Below are positions 31,433-40,237 of a stretch of 64,000 bases of DNA, in pieces. Below the pieces are notes generated by a model. The model had not been told where the DNA came from, did no database searches, and was given only the letters and a program-made list of their open reading frames with translations. The first letter of the stretch is position 1. Each line of letters starts with the position of its first letter. Both the position numbers and the translations under genes were made by a program. The stretch covers positions 1,240,001 to 1,304,000 of the forward strand of contig OY282432.1 in NCBI GenBank assembly GCA_958295985.1, given 5' to 3'. Source of the DNA: an uncultured Candidatus Binatia bacterium (GTDB lineage Bacteria; Desulfobacterota; Binatia; UBA9968; JAJDTQ01).

Positions 31433-32578
31433 TCACGGGCGGCTGTGCCGCTGCAGCCAGCGGGTGGCGCCGGCGTAGATGTGCTGCGTACCCATGTTCA
31501 CCACCACCACCCGAGCCAGATGAAAGGCGATGACCGCGGGGACGCCGATTTGCAACGCCTGGGCGGTGATGGCCATTTCCGCCATGCCTCCGGGCGAGGT
31601 GGAGATGATCATGGTAGCAACGGGGAGCCGGAAGGCCCAGGCCAGGGCGGCGGCGACCGCCACCGAGGCGGCCAGCACGAAGAAGGAATTCAACAGCGCG
31701 AACGGGATGAACAGCTTGTGGCGCGCGAAGAACGCCCGTTCGTAGCGCACCCCGAGCACCAGACCGAACATGAGCTGGGCGAATTGCGTCATCCACTGCG
31801 GCACGGCCGAGAGTTGGACCTCGCTCACCGTGAAAGCCGCGCCGAAGAAGATCGGCATGAGCAGATAGCCGTTGTGCAGGTGAAGGCGTTCGGAGGTCTC
31901 GCCCAGCACGAACCCCGCGAGCAGCCAGGGCACGAGCACGCCCACGTTCAGCGGCGCAGTGGGCCGGTAGTCGCCGGTCTCCAGCGGGATGCCGCCGTAG
32001 GTCAGGGCGAAGGGGATGACGAGCACGAGGATGGAGACGCGCAGGCTGTGGGCCACCGCCACCGGCGCGGTCTGTGCGCCGTACCGGTGCGCCAGGTTGG
32101 CCATGGCCATGGCGCCTCCCGGGATGGAGGCGAAAAAGGTCGATCGGGTCTCGACCCCCGAGACCCGGCTCAGGATCACCGCCCCCAGCGCTCCGATCAC
32201 GAAGGTCGCCAGGGTCGCGAGGACGATGGGCAGCCAGTTGGCGGCCAGCGCCGATACCACCGGCGGGGTGAAGTGGAGGGAGATCGCCGACCCGAGCAAG
32301 ACCTGGCCCATCTGTCGCGCGTACGGCGGCGAATCCATGGGGACGCCCAGCAGGTTGAGCGCGGCAACGGCCACCATGGGCCCGATCATCCAGGGGAGGG
32401 GCAGGTTCAGCGAGTGGCACGCGTATCCCGCGGGGATGCCCACCACCAGGGCGGTGAGGATGGCGGGCGCCCGCTTGCGGAGGTCCGTCATCCTTCGGCG
32501 CAGGTCCGCGATGGTCCAGTCCCCCGGCGTCCTGTCCCGCAAACGCTTGTGGGCGCGAGCGAGCCACACCCAGTTCAT
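31433..32578 (-). CDS. AbrB-family membrane protein
   Basis: 381 residues with about 10-12 hydrophobic helices in two similar halves (AbrB duplication): the first half has IPAGYACHSLNLPLPWMIGP, the second has helices such as LLNSFFVLAASVAVAAALAW and ATMIISTSPGGMAEMAITAQ. Members are often mis-named ammonia monooxygenase; a transport role is suspected but unproven. No transcription-regulator domain is involved despite the name. Third-from-last gene of a minus-strand run. Confidence 0.8.
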   Translation of the reverse strand: MNWVWLARAHKRLRDRTPGDWTIADLRRRMTDLRKRAPAILTALVVGIPAGYACHSLNLPLPWMIGPMVAVAALNLLGVPMDSPPYARQMGQVLLGSAISLHFTPPVVSALAANWLPIVLATLATFVIGALGAVILSRVSGVETRSTFFASIPGGAMAMANLAHRYGAQTAPVAVAHSLRVSILVLVIPFALTYGGIPLETGDYRPTAPLNVGVLVPWLLAGFVLGETSERLHLHNGYLLMPIFFGAAFTVSEVQLSAVPQWMTQFAQLMFGLVLGVRYERAFFARHKLFIPFALLNSFFVLAASVAVAAALAWAFRLPVATMIISTSPGGMAEMAITAQALQIGVPAVIAFHLARVVVVNMGTQHIYAGATRWLQRHSRP

Positions 32579-32612
32579 GGATGCCGGCCGAGGTTCCCGG
32601 GGACGGCGCCCG

Positions 32613-33794
32613 TCATACGATGTTTCTTTCCCGGAAAGAGCGGATCTCCTCCGGGGTGTATCCCAACTCCGTGAGGGTTTCCTCGTTGTGCTCGCCGAGC
32701 ATGGGCGGCTGGAGCCTGAGGGTGATGGGGGTGTCCAGCAGGTTGAGGCCGTTCCGTACCAGCTTGAAGGCGCCGAAATCGGGATGGTCCACTTCCATCA
32801 GCCGGTCCAGGTGCCGGACCTGGGGGTCCTCGAACACCTCGGCGAAGTTGTTGATGGGGGCGCACGGGACGTCCCTGGCTTCCAGCTCCTTCAGCCAGTG
32901 GTCCCGGGGCGCCGACTGCACCACCGCGCCGAAGGTCTCGGAGATGAAATCGTAGTTCTGTGCCCGGGCGGGACGGTCCCTGGTGCGCTCGTCGGTCTGG
33001 AAGTCCGGCCGGCCCATGACCTCGGTGACGCCGATCCAGAATTTCGGCGGATGGGAAAGGTGGATGACGAACGGCTTGCCGTCGCCCGCCACCAGCGCGT
33101 AGACGCCGGCGGTCTTGATGCGGCTGCGCATGCTGGGCACGTCCCCGCTGAACAGGTACTGGGTGATGCCGAGCCCCAGAAAGCAGATGGTGGATTCCAG
33201 GAGCGACGTCTCCACCTTCTGGCCTGCGCCCGTGCGTTCCCGGGCGGCCAGCGCGGCCAGCACGCCGTAGCAGCCGAAGATGCCGCCGAGATGATCGGAG
33301 AAGGCCGCGCCCGGCCCGTGCGGCTTGTCCAGCTCGGTCAGGACGCTCAGCAGCCCGCTCAGGGACTGCCCGATGGTGTCGTAGCCCGGCCGCTTCCGGT
33401 ACGGGCCGTCCTGGCCGAAGGCGGAGATGGAGCAGTAGACGATGCGCGGGTTCATCTCGCGCACTACGTCGTAGCCGATGCCCAGACGGTCCACCACCCC
33501 GGGGCGGAGGTTCTCGACGATGACGTCCGCGTCCCGGGCCAGCCGCAGGAACACTTCCCTGCCCTCGGGCGTCTTCATGTCCAGCGTCAGACTCTTCTTG
33601 TTGCGATTGAGGGCGCAGAAGCTCGGGCTGTAGTCCTTGGGCTCCTTGTCCCAGGTGCGGAACGGGTCCCCGGCGCCGGGGGTCTCGATCTTGGTCACGT
33701 CCGCCCCCAGGTCGGCCAGCAGCAGCGACGCGTAGGGACCGGCGATGTAGCTGGTGACGTCGAGGATCTTGATACCTTCCAGTGCTCCGGGCAT
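32613..33794 (-). CDS. CaiB/BaiF CoA-transferase (class III)
   Basis: 393 residues, typical length for formyl-CoA transferase-like enzymes. MPGALEGIKILDVTSYIAGP opens the fold; LNRNKKSLTLDMKTPEGREV and VIVENLRPGVVDRLGIGYD are the CoA-binding signatures; FSDHLGGIFGCYGVLAAL carries the catalytic Asp. It exchanges CoA between carboxylic acids, activating them without ATP. Neighbours in the same direction include an ABM-type protein and a cupin, so this probably initiates breakdown of an organic acid. Confidence 0.92.
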   Translation of the reverse strand: MPGALEGIKILDVTSYIAGPYASLLLADLGADVTKIETPGAGDPFRTWDKEPKDYSPSFCALNRNKKSLTLDMKTPEGREVFLRLARDADVIVENLRPGVVDRLGIGYDVVREMNPRIVYCSISAFGQDGPYRKRPGYDTIGQSLSGLLSVLTELDKPHGPGAAFSDHLGGIFGCYGVLAALAARERTGAGQKVETSLLESTICFLGLGITQYLFSGDVPSMRSRIKTAGVYALVAGDGKPFVIHLSHPPKFWIGVTEVMGRPDFQTDERTRDRPARAQNYDFISETFGAVVQSAPRDHWLKELEARDVPCAPINNFAEVFEDPQVRHLDRLMEVDHPDFGAFKLVRNGLNLLDTPITLRLQPPMLGEHNEETLTELGYTPEEIRSFRERNIV

Positions 33795-33821
33795 GGGCCG
33801 ATGACCTTTCTTGCCGTTCTT

Positions 33822-34112
33822 TCAGCGGGTGCGGTTGTATTCGTAGTCTTCGCGCTCGGTGGCGCCGGCCCGAAGCTCGGGCAGCAGCGGCGGACGCGTG
33901 GTGTTCACCTGCGCGTGGACGTCCAGGGCGGCCTGGTCGACCCAGCGTTCGACCAACACCAGCTTGTCCGGGTTCACCACGCTGCGGAACACCTCGAACT
34001 GCTCGCACCCCGGCTCCTTCATGACTTCCTCGCAACGCCCCCGATACCCTTCGGCGAGCGCCGCACCCTTGCCCTGGACGGCGTTGATGGTGACCACGAG
34101 TCGAACGGACAT
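33822..34112 (-). CDS. Antibiotic-biosynthesis-monooxygenase-type (quinol monooxygenase-like) protein
   Basis: 96 residues; dimeric alpha-beta barrel with VRLVVTINAVQGKGAALAEG, GCEQFEVFRS and LVLVERWVDQAALDVHAQ, which matches ABM proteins such as YgiN. A cofactor-free quinol oxidase role is possible. The downstream start is well separated (27 bp). Cognate substrate unknown. Confidence 0.75.
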   Translation of the reverse strand: MSVRLVVTINAVQGKGAALAEGYRGRCEEVMKEPGCEQFEVFRSVVNPDKLVLVERWVDQAALDVHAQVNTTRPPLLPELRAGATEREDYEYNRTR

Positions 34113-34168
34113 TTTTGATTCCTCCCTGTAGGTGAGCGCGGATCTTCTTGCAGGACCGGCTCCGGAAA

Positions 34169-34501
34169 CTATTTTGCGCTGACGTGGGCGCCGCCGAAGG
34201 GTTCGGGGCGGTTGCCGTAGAGGAGCAGGCGGCCCGTGCCCACGTTGGTGATCTGGTAGTAGTCCTTGCTTTCGAAGAAGACCACCTCGCCCTGCTCGAC
34301 GATGCGCTCGTCTCCGTCGATTCCCTTGACGCTGGCCTTCCCTTCGACCACCAGAAAGGATTCCGGCTCCGTATGGTAGTGCATGTCGGTGTGGTCACCG
34401 GGCTTGAAGTGGAGCATCCAGGTGCAGAACTTCCCGGTTCCGAAGAGCCGTGTAAACCGCTGCTCCTTGTCCGCCTTCTCCGCGAGACTCACGAATTCCA
34501 T
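34169..34501 (-). CDS. Cupin domain protein
   Basis: 110 residues. Single-domain cupin with metal-binding histidines in PGDHTDMHYHTEPESFLVVE (motif 1) and the glycine-rich strand near the C-terminus. The metal ligand set HxHx4E is seen as MHYHTEPES. It is small enough to be a non-enzymatic sensor or a simple dioxygenase; a function is not predictable. Divergent from the alcohol dehydrogenase. Confidence 0.75.
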   Translation of the reverse strand: MEFVSLAEKADKEQRFTRLFGTGKFCTWMLHFKPGDHTDMHYHTEPESFLVVEGKASVKGIDGDERIVEQGEVVFFESKDYYQITNVGTGRLLLYGNRPEPFGGAHVSAK

Positions 34502-34626
34502 GGACGGCCTCCCCTCTCCGAGGGTGTTCTATCCGGCACCGCTGCGTTCCATCCGGCACCCAAGCCATTAGCACAAACCGTCAGGGGTAGACAGTGGCGC
34601 GCGAAGTGTTCCCCGGCCCCACCCCG

Positions 34627-34657
34627 CCCGGGTCCCGGGTCAAGCCCGGGACCCGGG
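34627..34657. repeat. Strong GC hairpin in a divergent gap
   Basis: CCCGGGTCCCGGG, loop TCAAG, CCCGGGACCCGGG: a 13-bp perfect inverted repeat between the divergent cupin and dehydrogenase genes. This core is common as a dispersed repeat in some proteobacteria. The gap 34502-34736 has no gene. An RBS (AGGAG) and the ATG at 34737 follow. Confidence 0.5.
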
Positions 34658-34736
34658 GAGGGCTCGGGTTGCCTTGTCGCCCGGCAGCGTGATACGGGCG
34701 TTGGATAAACCCCCAGGAGAACACAGGAGAAGACCT

Positions 34737-35753
34737 ATGCGTGGCGTGATGTTCAATGGAAACAGAGTGGCCGAGATACGGGAGTTTCCCGACCCCCATG
34801 CGGGACCCGGCGAGGCGGTGGTCAAGATCCGCGCCTCCGGCATGTGCGGCACCGATCTGCACCGGTACCGCGGAACCGTGGCCGTCAAGGCCATCACCGG
34901 TCACGAGCCCTGCGGCGTCATCGCCGAGCTCGGCGCCGGCGCGCCGGCCGGGCTTGCGGTAGGCGACCGGGTGGTGGTGCATCACTATGCCGGGTGCGGC
35001 ATCTGCGAGATCTGCGCCATGGGCTTCGAGCAGGCCTGCCCCCACGGCCATGTGACCTTCGGAGGCGTGGACGCCCACGGAGCCAACGCCGATTACATCC
35101 TCGTGCCGTCGCGGCTCCTGGTTCATCTGCCCGACGAGCTGTCGTTCGAAGGCGGGGCAGCCATCTCCTGCGGTACCGGCACGGCCTGGAACGGTCTCAA
35201 GAAGATGAACGTGGCCGGCGGCGACGTAGTGGCGATCTTCGGACAGGGGCCGGTGGGCCTGAGTGGCACCCTGTGCGCAAAAGCCATGGGCGCCCGGGTC
35301 ATCGGCGTCGACGTGGTGCCCGAGCGGCTGGAACTGGCGCGCCGGTACGGCGCGGACCACGTCATCAACGCCGGCGACACCGACCCGGTGGAGGCCGTCA
35401 GGGAGTTGACCGGCGGTTTGGGATCGACGGCGGCGCTGGAGACTTCCGGCAACCCGGAAGCCCGCGGACAGATCCTGAAGGCCATGCGCACCTTCGGGCG
35501 CTGCTGTTACGTGGGCATGGGCGCCCCGTCCACCATCAACTTCAGGGACGACGTCATCTTCAAGGTGGCCACCATCTTCGGCTCCTGGACCTTCAGCAAG
35601 TCGGAGCTCATCGAGATCTGCCGCTTCATGGTGGAGGAGAAGGTGCCCCTGGACGACCTGGTCACCCATCGCTTCGACCTCGACGACGCGGTCGAGGCGT
35701 TCCGCATCTTCGATGGCGCGACCACCGGCAAATGCGTGTTCGTGCTGGACTGA
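34737..35753 (+). CDS. Zinc-dependent alcohol dehydrogenase (MDR)
   Basis: 338 residues. Catalytic zinc Cys in ASGMCGTDLHRY, His in ITGHEPCGV, and a structural zinc cluster GCGICEICAMGFEQACPHGH; Rossmann motif FGQGPVGLSGTLCAKAMGA. The sorbitol/threonine-dehydrogenase-like layout is clear. ATG 34737 starts MRGVMFNGNRVAEIREF and has AGGAG upstream; upstream in-frame codons would enter the intergenic hairpin. Oxidises a secondary alcohol or polyol, NAD(P)-dependent. Confidence 0.9.
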   Translation: MRGVMFNGNRVAEIREFPDPHAGPGEAVVKIRASGMCGTDLHRYRGTVAVKAITGHEPCGVIAELGAGAPAGLAVGDRVVVHHYAGCGICEICAMGFEQACPHGHVTFGGVDAHGANADYILVPSRLLVHLPDELSFEGGAAISCGTGTAWNGLKKMNVAGGDVVAIFGQGPVGLSGTLCAKAMGARVIGVDVVPERLELARRYGADHVINAGDTDPVEAVRELTGGLGSTAALETSGNPEARGQILKAMRTFGRCCYVGMGAPSTINFRDDVIFKVATIFGSWTFSKSELIEICRFMVEEKVPLDDLVTHRFDLDDAVEAFRIFDGATTGKCVFVLD

Positions 35754-35758
35754 CGAGG

Positions 35759-35818
35759 CGCCGGTCTTTCGCCCAGGACGTCGAGGACATCCAGGCATTG
35801 AGACGGATCGCCTCATGA
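35759..35818 (+). pseudogene. C-terminal 19-codon shard of an unknown gene
   Basis: The frame reads RRSFAQDVEDIQALRRIAS then TGA. The end resembles the tails of nucleotidyltransferase-like toxin genes (DxEDIxALRxI), and the TGA overlaps the ATG of the CopG/BrnA-like gene (CTCATGAG). This suggests that a two-gene toxin-antitoxin locus lost its toxin when the dehydrogenase was joined here. Too short to prove. Confidence 0.3.
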
Positions 35819-36132
35819 GACCCGTACCGTTCTTTTCGGACGAGTATCTCGACCAGTGCAAGCGGATGAAGGCGGCCGACGTCCTGTGGTTTCTCGACGA
35901 GTTTCGCCGGCTTTACGCGCCCGCGCGGCGAACCGGCAGCCGTCTCATCAGCCTCAAGGTCCCCGAGGATCTGCTGGAGGCATTCAAGGCCAAGGCCCGC
36001 TTGCACGACGTGCGCTATCAGACCCAGATCAAACGGTTGATGACGGAGTGGCTGGTGGGCCGTTGCACGGATGCGAATGCCGGGAGGCGCGGGACCGCTC
36101 GCCACGGGCGAAGCTCGGGGAGCAGCGTGTAA
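35815..36132 (+). CDS. CopG/BrnA-like antitoxin (orphan)
   Basis: 105 residues. The ribbon-helix-helix region is RLISLKVPEDLLEAFKAKAR, preceded by ALR-helix-like segments and followed by QTQIKRLMTEWL. It matches BrnA-type antitoxins. No intact toxin is adjacent. The last 15 residues (Arg/Gly-rich) are likely read-through into non-coding sequence. ATG 35815 overlaps the shard's stop codon. Confidence 0.6.
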   Translation: MRPVPFFSDEYLDQCKRMKAADVLWFLDEFRRLYAPARRTGSRLISLKVPEDLLEAFKAKARLHDVRYQTQIKRLMTEWLVGRCTDANAGRRGTARHGRSSGSSV

Positions 36133-36153
36133 GGGCGGGTTTCAGGCCCGCCC
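36133..36153. repeat. REP-like hairpin, second copy
   Basis: GGGCGGG, loop TTTCAGG, CCCGCCC. It shares the GGGCGGGTTTC core with the hairpin at 5000-5020. It lies 40 bp upstream of the creatininase-like gene. Confidence 0.45.
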
Positions 36154-36191
36154 CCGCGGCCACCGACCCCAACCTGTCAGGAGGATTACCG

Positions 36192-36944
36192 ATGCCCGTA
36201 TGGAGCGAGCTGAGCTGGCCGCGGATCGAGGAATGCGCCGAGAGGGGTTGTGTGGTGGTCATTCCCATCGGCGTCATCGAGCAGCATGGCCATCACCTGC
36301 CGCTGGACACCGACGCGTTCATCGCGCAGGAGATCGCTCGGGCAGCCGCCAAACGGGACCCGGAGATCCTGGTGGGGCCGACGGTGCCCTTCGGGTTCAC
36401 GCCGAGCAACAAGAACTTTCCCGGCAGCATCAGCCTCACCGCGGCCACCTGGTCGGCGCTCATCCGTGAGATCGTGCGTTCGGTGGCGCGGCACGGCTTC
36501 ACCCGCATCGCCCTGTTCAACGGGCACGGAGGCCAGGTCTCGCTGTCGCGGGCGGTGGTGTCGGCCCTTCAGGACGAGGAGGGGATCCGCGTGGTGGTGC
36601 TGAACTGGTTCGGCCTGGTGGACAAGGACATGGGCCGGCTATTCGCGGACGAGAAAATGCCCGGCGGCCGCGTTGGCCACGCCGGCGCGGTAGAGACGTC
36701 CATGAACCTGCACCTGCGCGGCGAGCTGGCCTCCCAGGGCAGCCTCGTCACCCATCTCGGCCCACAGATGCCGGACTTCGTCAGAAAGGTCGGGGGCTAC
36801 GTGCAGACCCCGCGCGAGGACCTGTCGCCGTCGGGGGTGATGGGCGCCCCGAACCTCGCCAGCGCCGAGAAGGGCGGCGAGCTGTTCGGGCTGTGCGTGG
36901 AACGGCTGTGCGCGTTCGCGCGGGAGTACCGCGACTCGGAATAG
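36192..36944 (+). CDS. Creatininase family protein (metal-dependent amidohydrolase)
   Basis: 250 residues; ATG 36192 with AGGAGG 8 nt upstream. Creatininase signatures: VIPIGVIEQHGHHLPLDTDA (metal ligands E, H, D), FGFTPSNKNFPGSISL, and FNGHGGQ. The family opens cyclic amides; creatinine itself is only one substrate, others take part in cofactor synthesis. The clean C-terminus (REYRDSE) suggests an intact enzyme. Confidence 0.9.
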   Translation: MPVWSELSWPRIEECAERGCVVVIPIGVIEQHGHHLPLDTDAFIAQEIARAAAKRDPEILVGPTVPFGFTPSNKNFPGSISLTAATWSALIREIVRSVARHGFTRIALFNGHGGQVSLSRAVVSALQDEEGIRVVVLNWFGLVDKDMGRLFADEKMPGGRVGHAGAVETSMNLHLRGELASQGSLVTHLGPQMPDFVRKVGGYVQTPREDLSPSGVMGAPNLASAEKGGELFGLCVERLCAFAREYRDSE

Positions 36945-36953
36945 GCAGGGGGC

Positions 36954-37931
36954 CTATCCCATGACCGACCGGACCGCGGCCTCGATACGCTCCGCGGTCG
37001 GAGTGACGTAGTCCTCCAGGGGTACGGCGAAGGGAACGGGCACGTGCGGGATGGCCACCCGTTTGATGGGCGCCTTCAGGCTGTCGAACGCCAGGTCCGC
37101 CATCAGCGCCGCCAGACCCGCGGCGACGCCGCAGTTGTCATGGCTTTCGTCAGTGACCACCAGCCGGCCGGTCTTCTCCACAGAGGCCCGCAGGGTTTCG
37201 GTGTCCAACGGCTCCAGGGTTCTGGGGTCCACCACCTCCGCCGATATCCCGTCCCTGGCCAGGGCGCCGGCTGCCGCCAATGCCCGGGGCACCTGGACGC
37301 CGGCGGCGACGATGGTGACGTCGTTCCCCGCACGCGCCACGGACGCCTTCCCGAACTCCGTCTCGTATTCCCCGTCGGGCACCGGGCCGCGTTCGCCCAG
37401 CAGCCGTTCGTGGGCAAAGAAGATGGTCGGGTCCCGGCTCTTGAGGAGCGCGTTGCGGAGCAGCCCCTTGGCGTCCGCCGGAGTGGCGGGCATGGCCACC
37501 TGCAGGCCGGGCGTGTTCCAGTACCAGGGCTGTGGGCTGCCCGAGTGCTGCACGCCGCCGCCGCCGCGGATACCGTAGCGCATGAAGTAGGTGACCGGCA
37601 CGTTGGTCTGGCCGCCCGAGTTCGAGTACGCTACCGCGGCCTCGTTGTTTATCTGTGGGATGGCCTCGTAGGAAAAGGTCGCGGTGCCGACGTCCACCAG
37701 CGGCCGCAGCCCGGCCATGGCCGCTCCCGCGGCGATGCCGCAATAGCCCAGCTCGGCGATGGGAGGGGACTTGATGCGGCGGCCGTGCCGCTGGCGCACC
37801 AGGGCGAACCGCGCCCGGGCGGGGCCTGAGCTTACCAGTCCGCCGCCGATCAATATCACCCGCCGGTCCTGCTCCATGGCCTCGGCCAATGCCTCGACCA
37901 GGGCCTCTCCCAGGGTCATCTCTTGCGGCAT
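36954..37931 (-). CDS. 2-oxoacid/acetoin dehydrogenase E1 component, beta subunit
   Basis: 325 residues. MTLGEALVEALAEAMEQDRR opens the domain; AELGYCGIAAGAAMAGLRPL and VVDPRTLEPLDTETLRASVE are beta-subunit signatures. It pairs with the alpha subunit gene that starts upstream on the same strand; stop and start are separated by only 3 bp. Together they form the TPP-dependent E1 of a pyruvate, acetoin or branched-chain oxoacid dehydrogenase. E2 and E3 genes are not in the window. Confidence 0.9.
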   Translation of the reverse strand: MPQEMTLGEALVEALAEAMEQDRRVILIGGGLVSSGPARARFALVRQRHGRRIKSPPIAELGYCGIAAGAAMAGLRPLVDVGTATFSYEAIPQINNEAAVAYSNSGGQTNVPVTYFMRYGIRGGGGVQHSGSPQPWYWNTPGLQVAMPATPADAKGLLRNALLKSRDPTIFFAHERLLGERGPVPDGEYETEFGKASVARAGNDVTIVAAGVQVPRALAAAGALARDGISAEVVDPRTLEPLDTETLRASVEKTGRLVVTDESHDNCGVAAGLAALMADLAFDSLKAPIKRVAIPHVPVPFAVPLEDYVTPTAERIEAAVRSVMG

Positions 37932-37934
37932 GGC

Positions 37935-38957
37935 TCAATCACCCCTTCCCGCGTACGCGTAGTCGAGGGCGGCCTCGGGGGCGGGCAGCGGGCTGGTCAG
38001 CGCGAACTGCGCCGCCGCATCGGCCTCCCGGCGCACCTCCTCGTCCAGCCGCACGATGGTATCCCGATCGCATCCCTCGCTGTCCGCCAGCTCTCGTGCG
38101 TAGGCCAGGATGCCGTCTCCCTCGGCGTACCAGGGGCGCGCCTTCTCGGGAACGGGGCTGGGGTCCCAGGCCCAGTTGATGTCGGTGAGTCCGGCCACCA
38201 ACTCGGGGTGGTCGCCGTCGTTCCCCGGCCAGGGATGGGTGCGGGCCTCGACGAAGAACGGACCCTCACCCGCTCGCGTCCGCCGTACCAGGTCCAGGAG
38301 GACGCCGTACACCTGGCCGACGTCGCCGCCGTCCACCGCGGTGGTTTCCACGTTGAGGGCACGAGGGATGCTGGCCAGGTCGTCGGTGCTGTGTCCGCTG
38401 TTGACCCTCCCGGCCTTCCGGTAGTTGTTCTCCATCAGGAAGATCAGCGGCAACCCCCACAGCTTGGCCATGTTGAGGCTTTCGTAGGACACGCCCTCAT
38501 CCATGGCGCCGTCGCCGAAGAACACCACCGTGACGGCGTTGGTCTCCAGCAACTGGGCCGCCAAGGCGGCGCCCGAGGCCAGGGCCGTGCTGCCGCCGAC
38601 GATGGCGGAGGTGTGCAGGATGTTCAGGTCCGGGGCCGCCACGTGGAACGTCCCGCCCCTTCCGAGGCAGTAGCCGGTCTCGCGTCCGATGATCTCCGCC
38701 AGCACCTTGCCGGGGTCGCCCCCCTTGGCGATGACGTGGCCGTGGTTCCGATGGGTGCTGAAGAGGTAATCCTCCGGCGCGAGCGCGGCGCAGACACCGA
38801 CGCCGGTGGCTTCCTGTCCGATATAGATGTGGAAGTGGCCGCGGATGAGGCCCTCGTGTTCTTCGTTGAACCGGACCACGTGCTCTTCCGCCCGCCGGAT
38901 CATGAGCATTTTTCGCAGCAAGTCGAGCTGCTGGTCTCGTGACATGTCGGGTAGCAT
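37935..38957 (-). CDS. Thiamine diphosphate-dependent E1 component, alpha subunit
   Basis: 340 residues. TPP motif near GDGAMDEGVSYESLNMAKLW (GDG-x(~20)-N) is complete, and ENNYRKAGRVNSGHS shows the typical binding region. Matches acetoin dehydrogenase/pyruvate dehydrogenase E1 alpha. First gene of the operon with the beta subunit. GGGAGG lies upstream of ATG 38957. Confidence 0.9.
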   Translation of the reverse strand: MLPDMSRDQQLDLLRKMLMIRRAEEHVVRFNEEHEGLIRGHFHIYIGQEATGVGVCAALAPEDYLFSTHRNHGHVIAKGGDPGKVLAEIIGRETGYCLGRGGTFHVAAPDLNILHTSAIVGGSTALASGAALAAQLLETNAVTVVFFGDGAMDEGVSYESLNMAKLWGLPLIFLMENNYRKAGRVNSGHSTDDLASIPRALNVETTAVDGGDVGQVYGVLLDLVRRTRAGEGPFFVEARTHPWPGNDGDHPELVAGLTDINWAWDPSPVPEKARPWYAEGDGILAYARELADSEGCDRDTIVRLDEEVRREADAAAQFALTSPLPAPEAALDYAYAGRGD

Positions 38958-39062
38958 CTTCCCTCCCGGTTTATCGGAGCCCCCCTTGGGCGTTCGCAGG
39001 TGGACTCTACTCCGGTTGATTCGAGAAGGAAAGCAACTGCAAGGCGGGTGAGGCCCGGGGAA

Positions 39063-40220
39063 CTACAAACGGAAGAACTCGACGGCGTTCCCGGCCACCA
39101 TCCGTTCCCGCTCATCGTCGGCCACGCCGTGCATCTGGGACGCCAGCACCTCCAGGGAGCGGGGCCAGCGCGTGACGACGTGGGGGAAGTCGGTGCCCCA
39201 CATCATGCGGTCGACGCCCACTTCGTGGCGCAGACGGACCCCCACGTGGTCCTCGAAGAACCCCCAGTAGGCGTGCTCCCGGAGATACTCGCTGGGCCGC
39301 CGCTTCAACCGCGGCAGGCCCATCTGCCGCTCCGCCCAGAACCGGTTGACGGAGTATTCGTGGTCCATCTGCTCGTAGAAGTACGGCAGCCAGCCGACGT
39401 TGTTCTCGGCCCAGTAGATTCGCAGCTTCGGGAACCGGTCGAATATCCCGGCCACGACCATCTGGCTGGCCTCCACCGATCCCGAGTGATACGGACCCTG
39501 CCGGGCGAGCCGCTGGACGAAGTCCGTGGGCGGGCGGCGCTCGCCCGGAGGCTCCTGGGGATACTGGAACAGCGGCGTTTCCCGGGTGCCGACCCGGGTC
39601 GGGAAGGAGGTGTGCACCACCAGCGGCACGTCGAGGTCCAGGGCCGCGGCCCAGAAGCGGTCGTCTTCCGCTGACGGATAGCCTTTGCCGCTGGGGTAGG
39701 TGCTGAGCCACGCCGCCTTGAACCCCAGGCGCTTGCAGTGCTCCATCTCCGCGATGTCGTCCTCGGCGCCGCGGTTGGGCAGGATGCCCACCCCGATCAA
39801 CCGCTCCGGGTCCACGGCACAGTACTCCTCCGCCATGAACTCGTTGAAGTGGTGGATGATGCCGGTGAACGCTTCCCGGTCCCGGATGGCGGGATTGCGG
39901 ATTTCCAGGGCGAACAGCACCTCGGCGTCGATGCCGTCCTGGTCCTGCTCGCGCAGCCGCTGCTCCGCGGTGCCGCATCCCGGCGTGCCGTCGAAGTCGA
40001 TGACCGCGGGATTGAACTCTTCGGGCGGCCGTCCGCCGTAGTAGCTGGTGCCGCCGTACACCAGCGGCCGGCCTTCCCGTTGCAGCGCGTCGTGGCCGTT
40101 GGGGAGGCGGATCCTTCTCGTGGTCCGATCGCGGTACCTGGCGGGAATGCGATGGCGCCACAGGTCCGGCGGCGCTTCGAAGTGGCTGTCCGCGGAAACG
40201 TGCCGGTAGGCTCTGGTCAT
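39063..40220 (-). CDS. Amidohydrolase family protein (ACMSD-like)
   Basis: 385 residues. The metallo-dependent hydrolase fold of the 2-amino-3-carboxymuconate-6-semialdehyde decarboxylase (ACMSD) type: an opening HVSADSHFE (the family HxH replaced by D-S-H), a His in VPLVVHTSFP, and an Asp in MMWGTDFPH. Members are decarboxylases or hydrolases acting on aromatic or heterocyclic acids. ATG 40220 begins MTRAYRHVSADSHFE. A second family member follows 17 bp upstream. Confidence 0.85.
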   Translation of the reverse strand: MTRAYRHVSADSHFEAPPDLWRHRIPARYRDRTTRRIRLPNGHDALQREGRPLVYGGTSYYGGRPPEEFNPAVIDFDGTPGCGTAEQRLREQDQDGIDAEVLFALEIRNPAIRDREAFTGIIHHFNEFMAEEYCAVDPERLIGVGILPNRGAEDDIAEMEHCKRLGFKAAWLSTYPSGKGYPSAEDDRFWAAALDLDVPLVVHTSFPTRVGTRETPLFQYPQEPPGERRPPTDFVQRLARQGPYHSGSVEASQMVVAGIFDRFPKLRIYWAENNVGWLPYFYEQMDHEYSVNRFWAERQMGLPRLKRRPSEYLREHAYWGFFEDHVGVRLRHEVGVDRMMWGTDFPHVVTRWPRSLEVLASQMHGVADDERERMVAGNAVEFFRL

Positions 40221-40237
40221 GGGAGGGTCCGCCCGCG

